64,000 bases of DNA, from NCBI RefSeq assembly GCF_023272795.1, contig NZ_CP096829.1:124001-188000 (forward strand), read 5' to 3'. The DNA is from Flavobacterium humidisoli. GTDB lineage: Bacteria > Bacteroidota > Bacteroidia > Flavobacteriales > Flavobacteriaceae. Positions 17,640-26,078 of this stretch are shown here, piece by piece. The stretch's first letter is position 1, and each line of letters begins with the position of its first letter. A program made the translations under genes and the position numbers. The notes beneath the pieces were generated by a model that had not been told where the DNA came from, made no database searches, and worked only from the letters and a program-made list of their open reading frames with translations.

Positions 17640-17931
17640 CGAATATTATATTTGGCTAAAACCGGAATTTTAATTTTCAAAACTGCTCCAGCGGAGCAAA
17701 ACATGTATAGCAAATTCAATTTTCACATCAGTCAAAAGCTCCAGCGGAGCGACATATAAATTACTCAAAAACATGTCGCTCCGCTGGAGCTTTATATTTA
17801 TCGTCTATATTTTTTCTATAAATATATCATCCCTATCAGGACTTTAAAAATAAGAACTTTTGTTTATCAAAATATCAAATCTTTTGTTTCTGATAAATAT
17901 TCTTTTTAATTACGAATAAGTTTAGGTAAAT
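17640..17931. other. Repeat-bearing intergenic region
   Basis: No open frame. Three copies of the palindrome-like word GCTCCAGCGGAGC occur at 17685-17697, 17738-17750 and, inverted, 17778-17790; the latter two form the long hairpin listed separately. The right part is AT-rich and leads into a TAAATTTG promoter box. Confidence 0.7.
17735..17793. repeat. Perfect 21-bp inverted repeat with 17-nt loop
   Basis: AAAGCTCCAGCGGAGCGACAT (17735-17755) is the exact reverse complement of 17773-17793. A third partial copy of the core stands at 17685. No T-run follows at once on either strand, so it is more likely a dispersed palindromic repeat than a terminator. Confidence 0.85.
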
Positions 17932-17934
17932 TTG
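17927..17934 (+). promoter_or_regulatory. -7 element deciding the start at 17953
   Basis: TAAATTTG matches TAnnTTTG exactly. It overlaps the in-frame TTG at 17932, so translation should begin at the GTG of 17953. Confidence 0.6.
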
Positions 17935-17952
17935 CGCTTTATTTTTAGAATA

Positions 17953-18486
17953 GTGCAAAAAGAAATTATAGTCTTGCTTGGCGGACCTGGTACTGGAAAA
18001 TCAACACTTATTAACGAATTGGTAGCTCGTGGCTTTTGCTGCTATCCAGAAATCTCTAGACAGGTTACCATGAAAGCACAGCAGGAAGGCATTGAGCAGC
18101 TGTTTTTGGAACAGCCACTTTTGTTTAGCCAAATGCTGCTTGAAGGTCGTATTGAACAATACAAAAATGCTCTTGAAGAACCAGATAATGTGGTTTTTAT
18201 TGACCGAGGAATTCCAGATGTTGTAGCTTATATGGATTATATTGGCGACGAATATCCAGAAAGTTTCGTTAAAGCATGTGAAGATTATAAATATTCTAAA
18301 ACTTTTATTTTACCGCCTTGGGAAGAAATTTACCAAAGTGATTCTGAACGTTATGAAAATTTTGATCAGGCAGTAAAAATCCAAGAGCACCTTGTTGAAA
18401 CTTACAAAAAATATGGTTACGAACTGATTGAAGTTCCTAAAGATACAGTTGAAAACAGAATTCTTTATATCTTAGACAAAATTTAG
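17953..18486 (+). CDS. P-loop ATPase/kinase of the AAA_28 (NadR-like) type
   Basis: About 177 residues from GTG 17953 (MQKEIIVLL). A Walker A motif at the very N-terminus (LGGPGTGKSTLI), EISRQVTMKAQQEG after strand 2, and the Asp-containing motif VVFIDRGIPDVVAYMDYIG as Walker B or substrate-binding segment. This is the pattern of the small nucleoside/nucleotide-kinase-like ATPases related to the kinase domain of NadR; substrate unknown. It precedes recQ and fmt in the same direction and may share their transcript. Confidence 0.8.
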   Translation: MQKEIIVLLGGPGTGKSTLINELVARGFCCYPEISRQVTMKAQQEGIEQLFLEQPLLFSQMLLEGRIEQYKNALEEPDNVVFIDRGIPDVVAYMDYIGDEYPESFVKACEDYKYSKTFILPPWEEIYQSDSERYENFDQAVKIQEHLVETYKKYGYELIEVPKDTVENRILYILDKI

Positions 18487-18551
18487 CGGTATGGTTTAAA
18501 GTTGCAAAACTAGAAACTGTTTTCTAAATTTTTAACTTTAAAACTAAAGCA

Positions 18552-20447
18552 ATGCTCGGAGCACAGGATATTCTTCTAAAATACTGGAAACACGACAGTT
18601 TTAGACCGTTGCAAAAAGAAATTATCGATTCGGTTCTTGAAGGACAGGATACTTTTGCCGTACTTCCGACGGGTGGCGGAAAATCAATTTGTTTTCAGGT
18701 TCCGGCCATGATGCAAGAAGGAATCTGCCTCGTTATTTCACCCCTGATTGCCTTAATGAAAGATCAGGTGATGAATCTGCAGAAAAGAGACATCAAAGCG
18801 ATTGCGCTTACAGGCGGAATTCATACCGAAGAATTGATTGATCTTTTGGACAATTGCCAGTACGGAAATTATAAATTCCTCTACTTATCACCCGAGCGTT
18901 TGCAATCGGATTGGATTCTGGAACGCATTAAAAACCTGCCTATAAATTTAATTGCTATTGACGAAGCGCATTGTGTTTCACAATGGGGTCATGATTTTAG
19001 GCCTGCTTATCTTAAAATTTCGGAATTGAAAAAATTCTTTCCTAAAATTCCGTTTTTAGCTTTGACTGCAACAGCAACTCCGAGAGTTATTGAAGATATT
19101 AGAACGCAATTAGAATTAAAAAATCCAAGACATTTTCAGCAGTCATTTGAGCGAAAAAATATCGCTTATATGGTTTTTGAAGTTGAAGACAAATTATACC
19201 GTACCGAACAGATTCTTAAAAAAAATCCGCAACCTTCTATTATATATGTACGAAATCGCAAAGCGTGTTTAAACATGTCTTCGCAATTGCAATCGTTAGG
19301 TTTTACATCAACTTACTATCACGGTGGACTTTCGTCTAAAGAAAAAGATAAAAACATGCAGCTGTGGATGTCTGAGCAGGCTCAAGTTATTGTGGCCACG
19401 AATGCCTTTGGAATGGGTATTGACAAAGACAATGTTAAAACGGTTATTCACACCCAGCTTCCTGAAAACTTAGAAAATTATTATCAGGAATCAGGACGAG
19501 CGGGACGAAATGGAGCGAAAGCTTTTTCGGTTCTTTTGTATAATAATTCAGATTCTATTCAGACGGAGCAACAATTTTTAAACATTTTGCCAGACAAAAA
19601 GTTTCTGAAAATGATGTACAACAAACTTTGCAACTACTTTCAGATTGCTTACGGAGAAGGTTTAGACGAAACTTTTTCTTTCAAATTAAATCATTTTTGC
19701 AATAAATATGATTTTCCTACCCTCAAAACATACAATGCTTTACAGTTTTTGAATCAGCAGGGCATTATTACCATGTCTCAAGAATTCTCTGAAAAAATTA
19801 GCATTCAGTTTTTGATTGAATCTAAAGAAGTGATTAGATACATGAGCTTAAACCCAAATGACGAAGAAATCATTTTGGCAATTTTAAGAACTTACCCTGG
19901 AGTTTATGAAGTAAAATCTAATTTGAATCTGGGATTAATTGCTAAAAAATCAAACAGATCGGAAGAACAGGTTGTCGCTGTATTAGAAAAACTAAAAGAA
20001 AAAGAAATTATAGAATACAAATCTAAAAATAACGATGCTACAATTTTATTTAATGAAGTCCGTGAAGATGACCTTACTATAAATAGAGTTTCGAAATATT
20101 TAGAAAAACAGAACGAAGTTAAAAAAGAACAACTTTTATCGGTTCTTCATTATATCAAAGACACTAAAACCTGCAAAAACAGGTTGGTTTTGGACTATTT
20201 TGGAGAAGAAACAAACGAAAATTGCGGCATTTGTTCGTATTGCATTACTCAGAAAGGAAAAATTACTGAAGCCGATTCGATTGCAGACAAAATTCTTTCA
20301 TTACTCAAAACAGCCTCGTTGACTTCGAGAGAAATCGAGAACCAGATAAAAATGGACACAAAAGACATTTTATCGGTCCTTCAGGAATTACTCGAAAACA
20401 ATCATATCATTATACAAGCGAATAATAAATACACTTTAAAATCATAA
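18552..20447 (+). CDS. recQ: ATP-dependent DNA helicase RecQ
   Basis: 3'-5' DNA helicase of recombination and replication repair. 631 residues: helicase domains with motif I LPTGGGKSICFQVP, motif II AIDEAHCVSQWGHDFRP, motif III ALTATAT, and motifs V/VI in ATNAFGMGIDK and YYQESGRAGRNG. The zinc-binding domain Cys set is visible in CKNRLVLDYFGE...CGICSYC. The C-terminal about 60 residues are a small helical domain rather than a clear HRDC. The stop TAA overlaps the ATG of fmt by one base, indicating coupling. Confidence 0.95.
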   Translation: MLGAQDILLKYWKHDSFRPLQKEIIDSVLEGQDTFAVLPTGGGKSICFQVPAMMQEGICLVISPLIALMKDQVMNLQKRDIKAIALTGGIHTEELIDLLDNCQYGNYKFLYLSPERLQSDWILERIKNLPINLIAIDEAHCVSQWGHDFRPAYLKISELKKFFPKIPFLALTATATPRVIEDIRTQLELKNPRHFQQSFERKNIAYMVFEVEDKLYRTEQILKKNPQPSIIYVRNRKACLNMSSQLQSLGFTSTYYHGGLSSKEKDKNMQLWMSEQAQVIVATNAFGMGIDKDNVKTVIHTQLPENLENYYQESGRAGRNGAKAFSVLLYNNSDSIQTEQQFLNILPDKKFLKMMYNKLCNYFQIAYGEGLDETFSFKLNHFCNKYDFPTLKTYNALQFLNQQGIITMSQEFSEKISIQFLIESKEVIRYMSLNPNDEEIILAILRTYPGVYEVKSNLNLGLIAKKSNRSEEQVVAVLEKLKEKEIIEYKSKNNDATILFNEVREDDLTINRVSKYLEKQNEVKKEQLLSVLHYIKDTKTCKNRLVLDYFGEETNENCGICSYCITQKGKITEADSIADKILSLLKTASLTSREIENQIKMDTKDILSVLQELLENNHIIIQANNKYTLKS

Positions 20448-21394
20448 TGGAGAAATTGAGAATTATATTTATGGGAACACCAGAATTTGCTGTTGGCATT
20501 CTGGACACCATTATTAAAAATAACTATGAAGTTGTCGGCGTGATTACTGCAGCAGATAAACCAGCGGGACGTGGACAAAAAATAAAATATTCGGCTGTAA
20601 AAGAATATGCACTTGCCAACAATCTTACTTTATTACAACCAACCAATTTAAAAGATGAGAGTTTCTTAGCAGAATTAAAAGCTTTAAATGCCAATTTACA
20701 AATCGTAGTTGCTTTTAGAATGCTTCCAAAAGTAGTTTGGGAAATGCCTAGTTTAGGAACTTTTAACCTTCATGCCTCTTTATTGCCAAATTACCGCGGG
20801 GCCGCTCCTATTAACTGGGCTATTATTAATGGCGAAACTAAAACTGGCGTTACTACTTTCTTTATTGATGATAAAATTGATACAGGCGCCATGATTTTAA
20901 ATTCTGAAATCAATATTGAGCCAGAAGAAACCGCAGGACAATTGCATGATCGTTTAATGCATTTAGGAAGCACAACTGTAATTGATACTTTAAAAGTTAT
21001 TGAAAACGGAAACGTTACCACTACTATTCAAGAAGATAATGCAGAAATTAAAACTGCTTATAAATTAAATAAGGAAAACTGTAAAATTGACTGGACAAAA
21101 TCTGGCGCAGAAATTAATAATTTGATTCGAGGATTAAGTCCTTATCCTGCATCTTGGTGTTATTTGAAAGATCAAAATGAAGAATTAAACATCAAAATTT
21201 ATGAAGCCAAACTAGTCTCAGAATCACATTCTTATGAGATTGGAAAGCTAATTAGCACTAAAAAAGAAATCAAGATTGCAATAAAAGAGGGCTTTATTCA
21301 GTTATTAAGTCTACAATTTCCAGGAAAAAAGAGAATGCTTGCTTCAGAATTATTAAATGGAGTGAGTTTTTCAGATGCTGCAAAAGTGTATTAA
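20447..21394 (+). CDS. fmt: Methionyl-tRNA formyltransferase
   Basis: Formylates Met-tRNA(fMet) with 10-formyl-THF before initiation. 315 residues, the usual length. N-terminal formyltransferase fold with MGTPEFAVGILD, the SLLPNYRGAAPINWAIINGE loop carrying the family's catalytic Asn-His region (NLHASLLP), and the conserved Asp/Gly stretch TGVTTFFIDDKIDTGAMI. The C-terminal about 100 residues form the tRNA-binding OB-like domain. Start overlaps the recQ stop codon. Confidence 0.96.
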   Translation: MEKLRIIFMGTPEFAVGILDTIIKNNYEVVGVITAADKPAGRGQKIKYSAVKEYALANNLTLLQPTNLKDESFLAELKALNANLQIVVAFRMLPKVVWEMPSLGTFNLHASLLPNYRGAAPINWAIINGETKTGVTTFFIDDKIDTGAMILNSEINIEPEETAGQLHDRLMHLGSTTVIDTLKVIENGNVTTTIQEDNAEIKTAYKLNKENCKIDWTKSGAEINNLIRGLSPYPASWCYLKDQNEELNIKIYEAKLVSESHSYEIGKLISTKKEIKIAIKEGFIQLLSLQFPGKKRMLASELLNGVSFSDAAKVY

Positions 21395-21500
21395 GGTCAG
21401 TAAAACAGGGGTTTGTACCTGTTTTTCATCGATGAACAACACTCTTTATGAACAAAAAAAGCAAGTTATTAACAATTTTTGCTAAAAATAAAGAAAACAC

Positions 21501-21530
21501 TTGCACGCAACGGATTTCCTACTAAATTTG
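21501..21530 (+). promoter_or_regulatory. Strong consensus promoter of the HU gene
   Basis: TTG at 21501-21503, a 19-nt spacer and TAAATTTG at 21523-21530 match the Bacteroidetes consensus. A leader of about 38 nt precedes the ATG. Confidence 0.75.
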
Positions 21531-21574
21531 TGTATTAACAATTTTTTTTAACCAACAATTAATAACTAATTATT

Positions 21575-21847
21575 ATGAACAAATCAGAATTAATCGATGC
21601 TATCGCTGCTGATGCAGGAATCACAAAAGCTGCGGCGAAATTAGCTTTAGAGTCTTTTTTAGGTAATGTAGGAACTACTTTGAAAAAAGGTGGAAGAGTT
21701 TCATTAGTAGGTTTCGGATCATGGTCAGTATCTTCAAGAGCTGCTAGAGACGGTAGAAACCCTCAAACAGGAAAAACTATCAAAATCGCAGCTAAAAACG
21801 TTGTAAAATTTAAAGCTGGTGCTGAATTAGAAGGTGCAGTGAACTAA
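21575..21847 (+). CDS. HU family DNA-binding protein
   Basis: 90 residues, the canonical HU length. MNKSELIDAIAADAGITKAAAKLALESF forms the dimerising helices; GFGSWSVSSRAARDGRNPQTGKTIKIAAKNVVKFKAG is the DNA-binding arm with the conserved RNPQTG tip. Histone-like nucleoid protein; the strong consensus promoter fits high expression. A terminator follows at 21880-21906. Confidence 0.97.
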   Translation: MNKSELIDAIAADAGITKAAAKLALESFLGNVGTTLKKGGRVSLVGFGSWSVSSRAARDGRNPQTGKTIKIAAKNVVKFKAGAELEGAVN

Positions 21848-21879
21848 GTAAGAAAGTTCTCTAAACTTATAATATAATT

Positions 21880-21906
21880 AAAACCTTCCTTCTGGAAGGT
21901 TTTTTT
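21880..21906 (+). terminator. Terminator of the HU gene
   Basis: AAAACCTTCC-TTCT-GGAAGGTTTT followed by T-run. Confidence 0.9.
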
Positions 21907-21975
21907 ATGCGGTTTAACGATTTTTTTTGTGATTTTAATTTTTTTATGATTAAATTTAATAAAAATTGTAACCGT

Positions 21976-22536
21976 ATGATTTCAGAAAAATTAAAAAAAG
22001 GACACCTGCTTATTGCCGAGCCTTCAATAATTGGAGATTTATCTTTTAATAGATCGGTAATTTTATTAGCAGACCATAACAAAGAAGGATCAATTGGTTT
22101 TATAATTAATAAGCCATTAAAATACACTATTAATGACTTAATACCTGAGATTGATGCTAACTTTAAGATATATAACGGCGGCCCTGTAGAACAAGACAAC
22201 CTTTATTTCATTCACAATATTCCTGAGTTAATCCCAAATAGTGTTGAGATTTCAAACGGGATTTATTGGGGTGGCGATTTTGAGTCAACCAAAGACTTAA
22301 TAAACAACGGATCTATTAGTAAAAATAATATTCGTTTTTTCTTAGGCTACACTGGTTGGGAAGAAAATCAGCTTGAGAATGAAATGCAGGGAAACTCTTG
22401 GATTATTGCTGATAATAATTACAAAAATAAAATTATCGGAAAATCTACTACCCATTTTTGGAAAGAGCAGATTATTGAGCTTGGCGGCGATTATCTTATT
22501 TGGTCTAACGCACCAGAAAATCCATATCTGAATTAA
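21976..22536 (+). CDS. YqgE/AlgH family protein
   Basis: 186 residues from ATG 21976. The family's N-terminal signature GHLLIAEPSIIGDLSFNRSVILLADHN is followed by GSIGFIINKPL and YNGGPVEQDNLYFIHN; the end reads PENPYLN. Upstream in-frame ATGs at 21907 and 21946 are disfavoured: the first lies directly behind the HU terminator and neither matches the family start. Function in this phylum unknown. Its 3' end overlaps the convergent gene at 22533 by 4 nt. Confidence 0.9.
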   Translation: MISEKLKKGHLLIAEPSIIGDLSFNRSVILLADHNKEGSIGFIINKPLKYTINDLIPEIDANFKIYNGGPVEQDNLYFIHNIPELIPNSVEISNGIYWGGDFESTKDLINNGSISKNNIRFFLGYTGWEENQLENEMQGNSWIIADNNYKNKIIGKSTTHFWKEQIIELGGDYLIWSNAPENPYLN

Positions 22537-23369
22537 TTTTCAGAGATGGATTCATTTAGTCGCTGCACTAATAAATGAGCCAGATTTGCTGTAAACTCTT
22601 TTTTTCGATATTTGGTTATCGGCTGTATTCCCATGATTACATTAGTTAGAAATAATTCGTCTGCTTTTTGAAGATCAAACGGCGAAATTATTTCTTCTGA
22701 TACTTCTATACCTTCTATTTTTTTAGCTAAAGCTAAAATCTGTTTACGCATAATTCCGTTTAAAGCACCTTCTGAAACTGGAGGCGTAATAAGTTTGTTA
22801 CCCATTACCATAAAAATATTTCCCTGAAGTGCTTCTACAACATTTTTACTATCATTCAGCAATATACAATTAGCCAAGTCATTTTCACTCGCATAAATAC
22901 TTCCCGTAATATTAATTATCTTATTTGTCGTTTTAAGAGACGATAATAATTGTTTTGTCACATAGAAGTCTTTATACAAATCAACTTCATAATCATTTGT
23001 ATTTATACTGTAAGCTTTATTTCCAAGAGAAATCGCGTTGATTAAGAATGAAATATCATTGCTTTTTGGAAGATATAAACCGCCATCGTTTCTAAAAACG
23101 GTAATTCTTGCTCGAGCTGAAGCCTCAATTCCTTGTTCCTTTACCAAATTAAGAATCTGCTCTTCAAAATACTCCATTGTAAAATCCATCGGAATCATCA
23201 TTCTAACCACACGCATTGAAGCCATTAATCTAAAATAATGATCTTCAAGGAACAAGATTTTCCCGTTGACAATTTTTACTGTTTCAAATATTCCGTCACC
23301 ATATAAAAAAGCGCGATTTAGAGTTAACATATTGTCTTCCTGCGCTATATTTCCGTTAAAATTAATCAT
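22533..23369 (-). CDS. Class IV PLP aminotransferase (PabC-like)
   Basis: 278 residues, fold-type IV. Motifs: NRAFLYGDGIFETV near residue 20, the PLP-binding Lys in LSSLKTTNKIINI, and the cofactor-phosphate segment EALQGNIFMVMGNKLITPPVSEGALNGIMR, which resembles 4-amino-4-deoxychorismate lyase (PabC), where the corresponding stretch is also followed by GVNGIMR. It could instead be a branched-chain or D-amino acid aminotransferase; no folate gene is adjacent. Convergent with YqgE. Confidence 0.82.
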   Translation of the reverse strand: MINFNGNIAQEDNMLTLNRAFLYGDGIFETVKIVNGKILFLEDHYFRLMASMRVVRMMIPMDFTMEYFEEQILNLVKEQGIEASARARITVFRNDGGLYLPKSNDISFLINAISLGNKAYSINTNDYEVDLYKDFYVTKQLLSSLKTTNKIINITGSIYASENDLANCILLNDSKNVVEALQGNIFMVMGNKLITPPVSEGALNGIMRKQILALAKKIEGIEVSEEIISPFDLQKADELFLTNVIMGIQPITKYRKKEFTANLAHLLVQRLNESISEN

Positions 23370-23423
23370 AAAAAAACCCTGAATTTTGTTCAGGGCAAAT
23401 ATAAGGTATATAATAGACTTTTA

Positions 23424-23816
23424 CTAAACAGATCCTATAAGATGTTTTAGATCTGAGATCTGATTCTCCCACAATTGTTTAGCCTCGCCTAATTCATCTT
23501 TATCGGCAAAATCGACTACCATAAGCGATACGTCTTTAGTCAATTCATCGACCAAAATATGAAGTTCAAAAAAGTACTCAGTATCTTTACTGCTATCATC
23601 GACCCATTTGAATTTTACTTTTTCTCCAGATTTTTTTGAAGCCAGACGCGCTTTTTCCTGTGAATCATTCCACATAAACGTAAAAAATTCACCTCTTGAA
23701 TTAACATTGTCAGCAAACCATTCTTGTAGACCTGACGGAGTTGATATATATTGATACAATAATTGCGGCGAAGAATTGATCGGAAACTCTATTTCGTAAC
23801 GTATTTTTGAATCCAT
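23424..23816 (-). CDS. START-like (SRPBCC) domain protein
   Basis: 130 residues, no signal peptide. The fold pattern is that of the SRPBCC/START-like ligand-binding family: IRYEIEFPINSSPQLLYQYISTPSGLQEWFADNV at the start, a run of beta strands, and a long C-terminal helix (GEAKQLWENQISDLKHLIG). Conserved in Bacteroidota; ligand unknown. Separated from the PabC-like gene by about 55 nt in the same direction. Confidence 0.85.
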   Translation of the reverse strand: MDSKIRYEIEFPINSSPQLLYQYISTPSGLQEWFADNVNSRGEFFTFMWNDSQEKARLASKKSGEKVKFKWVDDSSKDTEYFFELHILVDELTKDVSLMVVDFADKDELGEAKQLWENQISDLKHLIGSV

Positions 23817-23903
23817 GTGCTACTTTAATTTTTTTCGAAATATAAGAATATATGTCCAAAAACAATGCATTTTTAAAAATATTTTTTTTTCTTCATTTTA
23901 TGC

Positions 23904-23933
23904 TTGTATGCTTTAATAATATTTATATCTTTG
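23904..23933 (+). promoter_or_regulatory. Promoter of tRNA-Met
   Basis: TTG at 23904-23906, 19-nt spacer, TATCTTTG at 23926-23933; transcription would start near 23940, about 27 nt before the tRNA. Confidence 0.75.
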
Positions 23934-23966
23934 CACCCGCAATCAGGAATTCATGATAGCAGTCCA

Positions 23967-24040
23967 GGCGAGGTAGCTCAGTTGGTTAGAGCGCAGGATT
24001 CATAACCCTGAGGTCACGGGTTCAACTCCCGTCCTCGCTA
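23967..24040 (+). tRNA. tRNA-Met (CAT anticodon), elongator type
   Basis: Full cloverleaf of 74 nt. Acceptor stem GGCGAGG/CCTCGCT with a G-T first pair, D arm GCTCAGTTGGTTAGAGC, anticodon CAT at 24001-24003, T arm CGGGTTCAACTCCCG. The anticodon stem is CAGGA/CCCTG, so the pair next to the loop is A-C rather than the three G-C pairs of an initiator. It is therefore not tRNA-fMet. A CAU tRNA could also be the lysidine-modified Ile isoacceptor, but the overall sequence resembles elongator Met. No CCA is encoded. Confidence 0.88.
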
Positions 24041-24050
24041 CTAAAAGGTA

Positions 24051-24084
24051 AAACCCTTAGACAGAAATGTTTAAGGGTTTTTTA
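24051..24084 (+). terminator. Terminator behind tRNA-Met
   Basis: AAACCCTTA/TAAGGGTTT stem with T-run. Confidence 0.8.
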
Positions 24085-24115
24085 TTATCTTTAAATAAAA
24101 AATACTCCTAATTTT

Positions 24116-24526
24116 ATGGAAGGCGAAATAAATTTGAATACTATTTTAGAGAATCTTAATCCTATTCTTAATGAAGGAAAATATGTTTTTACAAAAGTAG
24201 ATTCTCTAGAACAGGTTCCTTTTTCAAAAATTTTATTTTTATTTAAAGAAAAAGAGGGGATCACTATAGTATTAGAAAAACATTTTGCAGAAGAGCTTAA
24301 TCTTCATTTCTCTTATATTGCTTCTTGGATTACTTTAGAAGTTCATTCTTCTTTAGCCGCTGTAGGTTTGACCGCCGCGTTTTCTCAGGCATTAGGAAAT
24401 GCCAATATCAGCTGCAATGTTGTCGCGGCATACTTACACGACCATATCTTTGTTGACGAAAATGACGCTTTGAAAGCAATGGATGTACTCCTAAAATTAA
24501 AACAAGAAAATAAAAATTCTTTGTAA
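24116..24526 (+). CDS. ACT domain-containing protein
   Basis: 136 residues with no catalytic domain. Regulatory ACT-like pattern: SWITLEVHSSLAAVGLTAAFSQALGNANISCNVVAAYLHDHIFVDENDALKAM. Stand-alone ACT proteins bind small molecules, often amino acids; no partner enzyme lies nearby. The first gene of a small group of unrelated short genes behind the tRNA. Confidence 0.85.
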   Translation: MEGEINLNTILENLNPILNEGKYVFTKVDSLEQVPFSKILFLFKEKEGITIVLEKHFAEELNLHFSYIASWITLEVHSSLAAVGLTAAFSQALGNANISCNVVAAYLHDHIFVDENDALKAMDVLLKLKQENKNSL

Positions 24527-24596
24527 TAAAAAATCAAAAAATAACCACAAAAACTGCCATTAAAATAGTTATTTTGCAGAGGTAATTTTATAACAT

Positions 24597-24854
24597 ATGG
24601 ACATAGTAAAATTTAAGATCACATCTAAAACTATAAAAGTAGAAGTACGTAATTCTAATAATTATGTTTTTAATTTCAATACTGCTTTAGATATTGCCAA
24701 AGAAGACAAAGATGTTTTATTAAAACTTTACAATGCACTTGATCTTCTTTTTAAGAAAGAACAAATTAGCGAGAACAAAAACTACATTTCGCCAAATCAA
24801 ACCAATATATTAGATCAGATCTCTGCTGCAGATTTGGAAAAGGAGGATAATTAA
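24597..24854 (+). CDS. Hypothetical protein
   Basis: Not recognised. 85 residues with ATG at 24597. The first half alternates strand-like segments (FKITSKTIKVEVRNSNNYVFNF), the second is helical and charged (EEDKDVLLKLYNALDLLFKKEQ) and ends with an Asp/Glu-rich tail. No signal peptide or membrane helix. AT-rich; followed 67 nt later by the DUF6624-like gene. Confidence 0.6.
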   Translation: MDIVKFKITSKTIKVEVRNSNNYVFNFNTALDIAKEDKDVLLKLYNALDLLFKKEQISENKNYISPNQTNILDQISAADLEKEDN

Positions 24855-24921
24855 TTTTATCTGGAGACCCTCTTTTGTAAATTAAAAACCATTTCCAGTT
24901 AATTCTTTTAACCAATCTCAA

Positions 24922-25521
24922 ATGGATAACAAAATCATTTCTGAAAGAATAATTGAGTTGAAAAATGCTGATCTCAAATTGAGAAACAAGCTTATTGAAA
25001 ACAAAAAACTTTTTGAAGGATATGATGAAGAAATGGAAAAGCTGCATAAACAACATGCAATAATCTTAGATGAAATCATAAATACAATCGGTTATCCTAC
25101 GATTGATAAAGTTGGGAAAGAAGCCAGCGAAGCTGCTTGGCTAATCATACAGCATTCTATTGGATCTCCAGATTTTATGAAAAGATGTGCAGAGCAATTG
25201 CAAAATGCAGTCAAAGAAAATCAAGCAGACCCTATTCATCTTGCCTATTTAACAGACAGAATAGCCGTCTTTGAAGGAAATCCACAACTTTACGGAACCC
25301 AATTTGATTGGGATGAAAGAGGAAATTTAAGTCCAAATTTATTCGATGACTTACAAATGGTAAATCAAAGAAGACAATCTATTGGACTCAACTCTCTGGA
25401 AGAACAAACCGAAATTATTCGAAACCGAATAATACAAGAAAATCAAGTACCTCCTGAAGATTTCGAAAAACGAAAACAAGAAGCACTTGAATGGAGAAGA
25501 AAAACGGGATGGATAAAATAA
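24922..25521 (+). CDS. DUF6624-like protein
   Basis: 199 residues, soluble. The N-terminal 45 residues form a charged coiled coil; the core reads IGYPTIDKVGKEASEAAWLIIQHS, DPIHLAYLTDRIAVFEGNPQLYGTQF and ends WRRKTGWIK. This pattern is that of the DUF6624 family (GWPTxxxVGxxAxxAAWLIxQH...). Biochemical role unknown. The region downstream holds a hairpin (25560-25589) that may terminate it. Confidence 0.75.
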   Translation: MDNKIISERIIELKNADLKLRNKLIENKKLFEGYDEEMEKLHKQHAIILDEIINTIGYPTIDKVGKEASEAAWLIIQHSIGSPDFMKRCAEQLQNAVKENQADPIHLAYLTDRIAVFEGNPQLYGTQFDWDERGNLSPNLFDDLQMVNQRRQSIGLNSLEEQTEIIRNRIIQENQVPPEDFEKRKQEALEWRRKTGWIK

Positions 25522-25559
25522 CTTCAAATCCAACTGTAATTCCCAATTAATTTCTCCTA

Positions 25560-25589
25560 CGGTAAAAAGTCTGCAGATAGTTTTTACCG
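25560..25589 (+). terminator. Hairpin behind the DUF6624-like gene
   Basis: CGGTAAAAA/TTTTTACCG around a 12-nt loop; the T-run lies inside the stem, so the terminator role is uncertain. Confidence 0.4.
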
Positions 25590-25614
25590 ACTCGAATAAA
25601 AACATTACTTTTAA

Positions 25615-25650
25615 TCTGTATCCCTAAAAAAAGTATTTTCTGTATCTGTA
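25615..25650 (+). promoter_or_regulatory. Three TCTGTA repeats: candidate MocR-type operator
   Basis: TCTGTA occurs at 25615-25620, 25639-25644 and 25645-25650, just upstream of the -7 box at 25670-25677 and of a gene pair ending in a MocR-type regulator. Direct repeats of a short ATAC/GTAT-like word upstream of such operons are typical MocR binding sites in other phyla; here it is an inference. Confidence 0.45.
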
Positions 25651-25669
25651 CCCAAATCTACAATAGCAA

Positions 25670-25677
25670 TAATTTTG
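25670..25677 (+). promoter_or_regulatory. -7 element of the gene pair 25690/26079
   Basis: TAATTTTG matches TAnnTTTG; the in-frame TTG at 25675 overlaps it, which favours the ATG at 25690 as start. Confidence 0.5.
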
Positions 25678-25689
25678 CTAAAAAAAGAT

Positions 25690-26058
25690 ATGGAATCTAA
25701 AGCAACAACACAGGAAAAAAGAACTTTTAGAGAGGTATATATATTTGATATGGAGATTTTACAAAACATCTTCAATAAAAATAGCAATGTGAAAGCTGAA
25801 GATAAAATGCTTTTTGGAATACCTTTTCTACTTTTCGAAAAAGACAATAAGATTAATTCGTTTGCTAGTTTAATACTGGATGAAAAGAACGAAATTATAT
25901 TTCAAATATATGACGACGGAAGTTTGACTAATGAAGACAGAACAATATTTAATGAATACATTCAGAATTTTCTAGAGAAAAAGAGAAATGCAAATTTCAA
26001 TAACCCCGAACAATTAAGGCAAAGCACAGAACATTTTGTTCACTGCCTGAGTTTTTAA
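25690..26058 (+). CDS. Hypothetical protein upstream of a MocR regulator
   Basis: Not recognised. 122 residues from ATG 25690; a TTG at 25675 overlaps the -7 box and is rejected. No signal peptide or membrane helix; a central segment KMLFGIPFLLFEKDNKINSFASLILDEKNEIIFQIYDDGSL looks like strand-rich alpha/beta structure, and the end is a helix. It ends 20 nt before the MocR-type gene, so the two likely share a transcript. Confidence 0.6.
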   Translation: MESKATTQEKRTFREVYIFDMEILQNIFNKNSNVKAEDKMLFGIPFLLFEKDNKINSFASLILDEKNEIIFQIYDDGSLTNEDRTIFNEYIQNFLEKKRNANFNNPEQLRQSTEHFVHCLSF

Positions 26059-26078
26059 GCGCTTAACGGAAAAGAAAA

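Noticed and set aside
17685..17793. CRISPR or tandem repeat at GCTCCAGCGGAGC
   Set aside because: Three copies in mixed orientation with unequal spacing; these are palindromic repeats.
21907..21975. Upstream ATGs for the YqgE gene
   Set aside because: The first overlaps the end of the HU terminator; the family start is at 21976.
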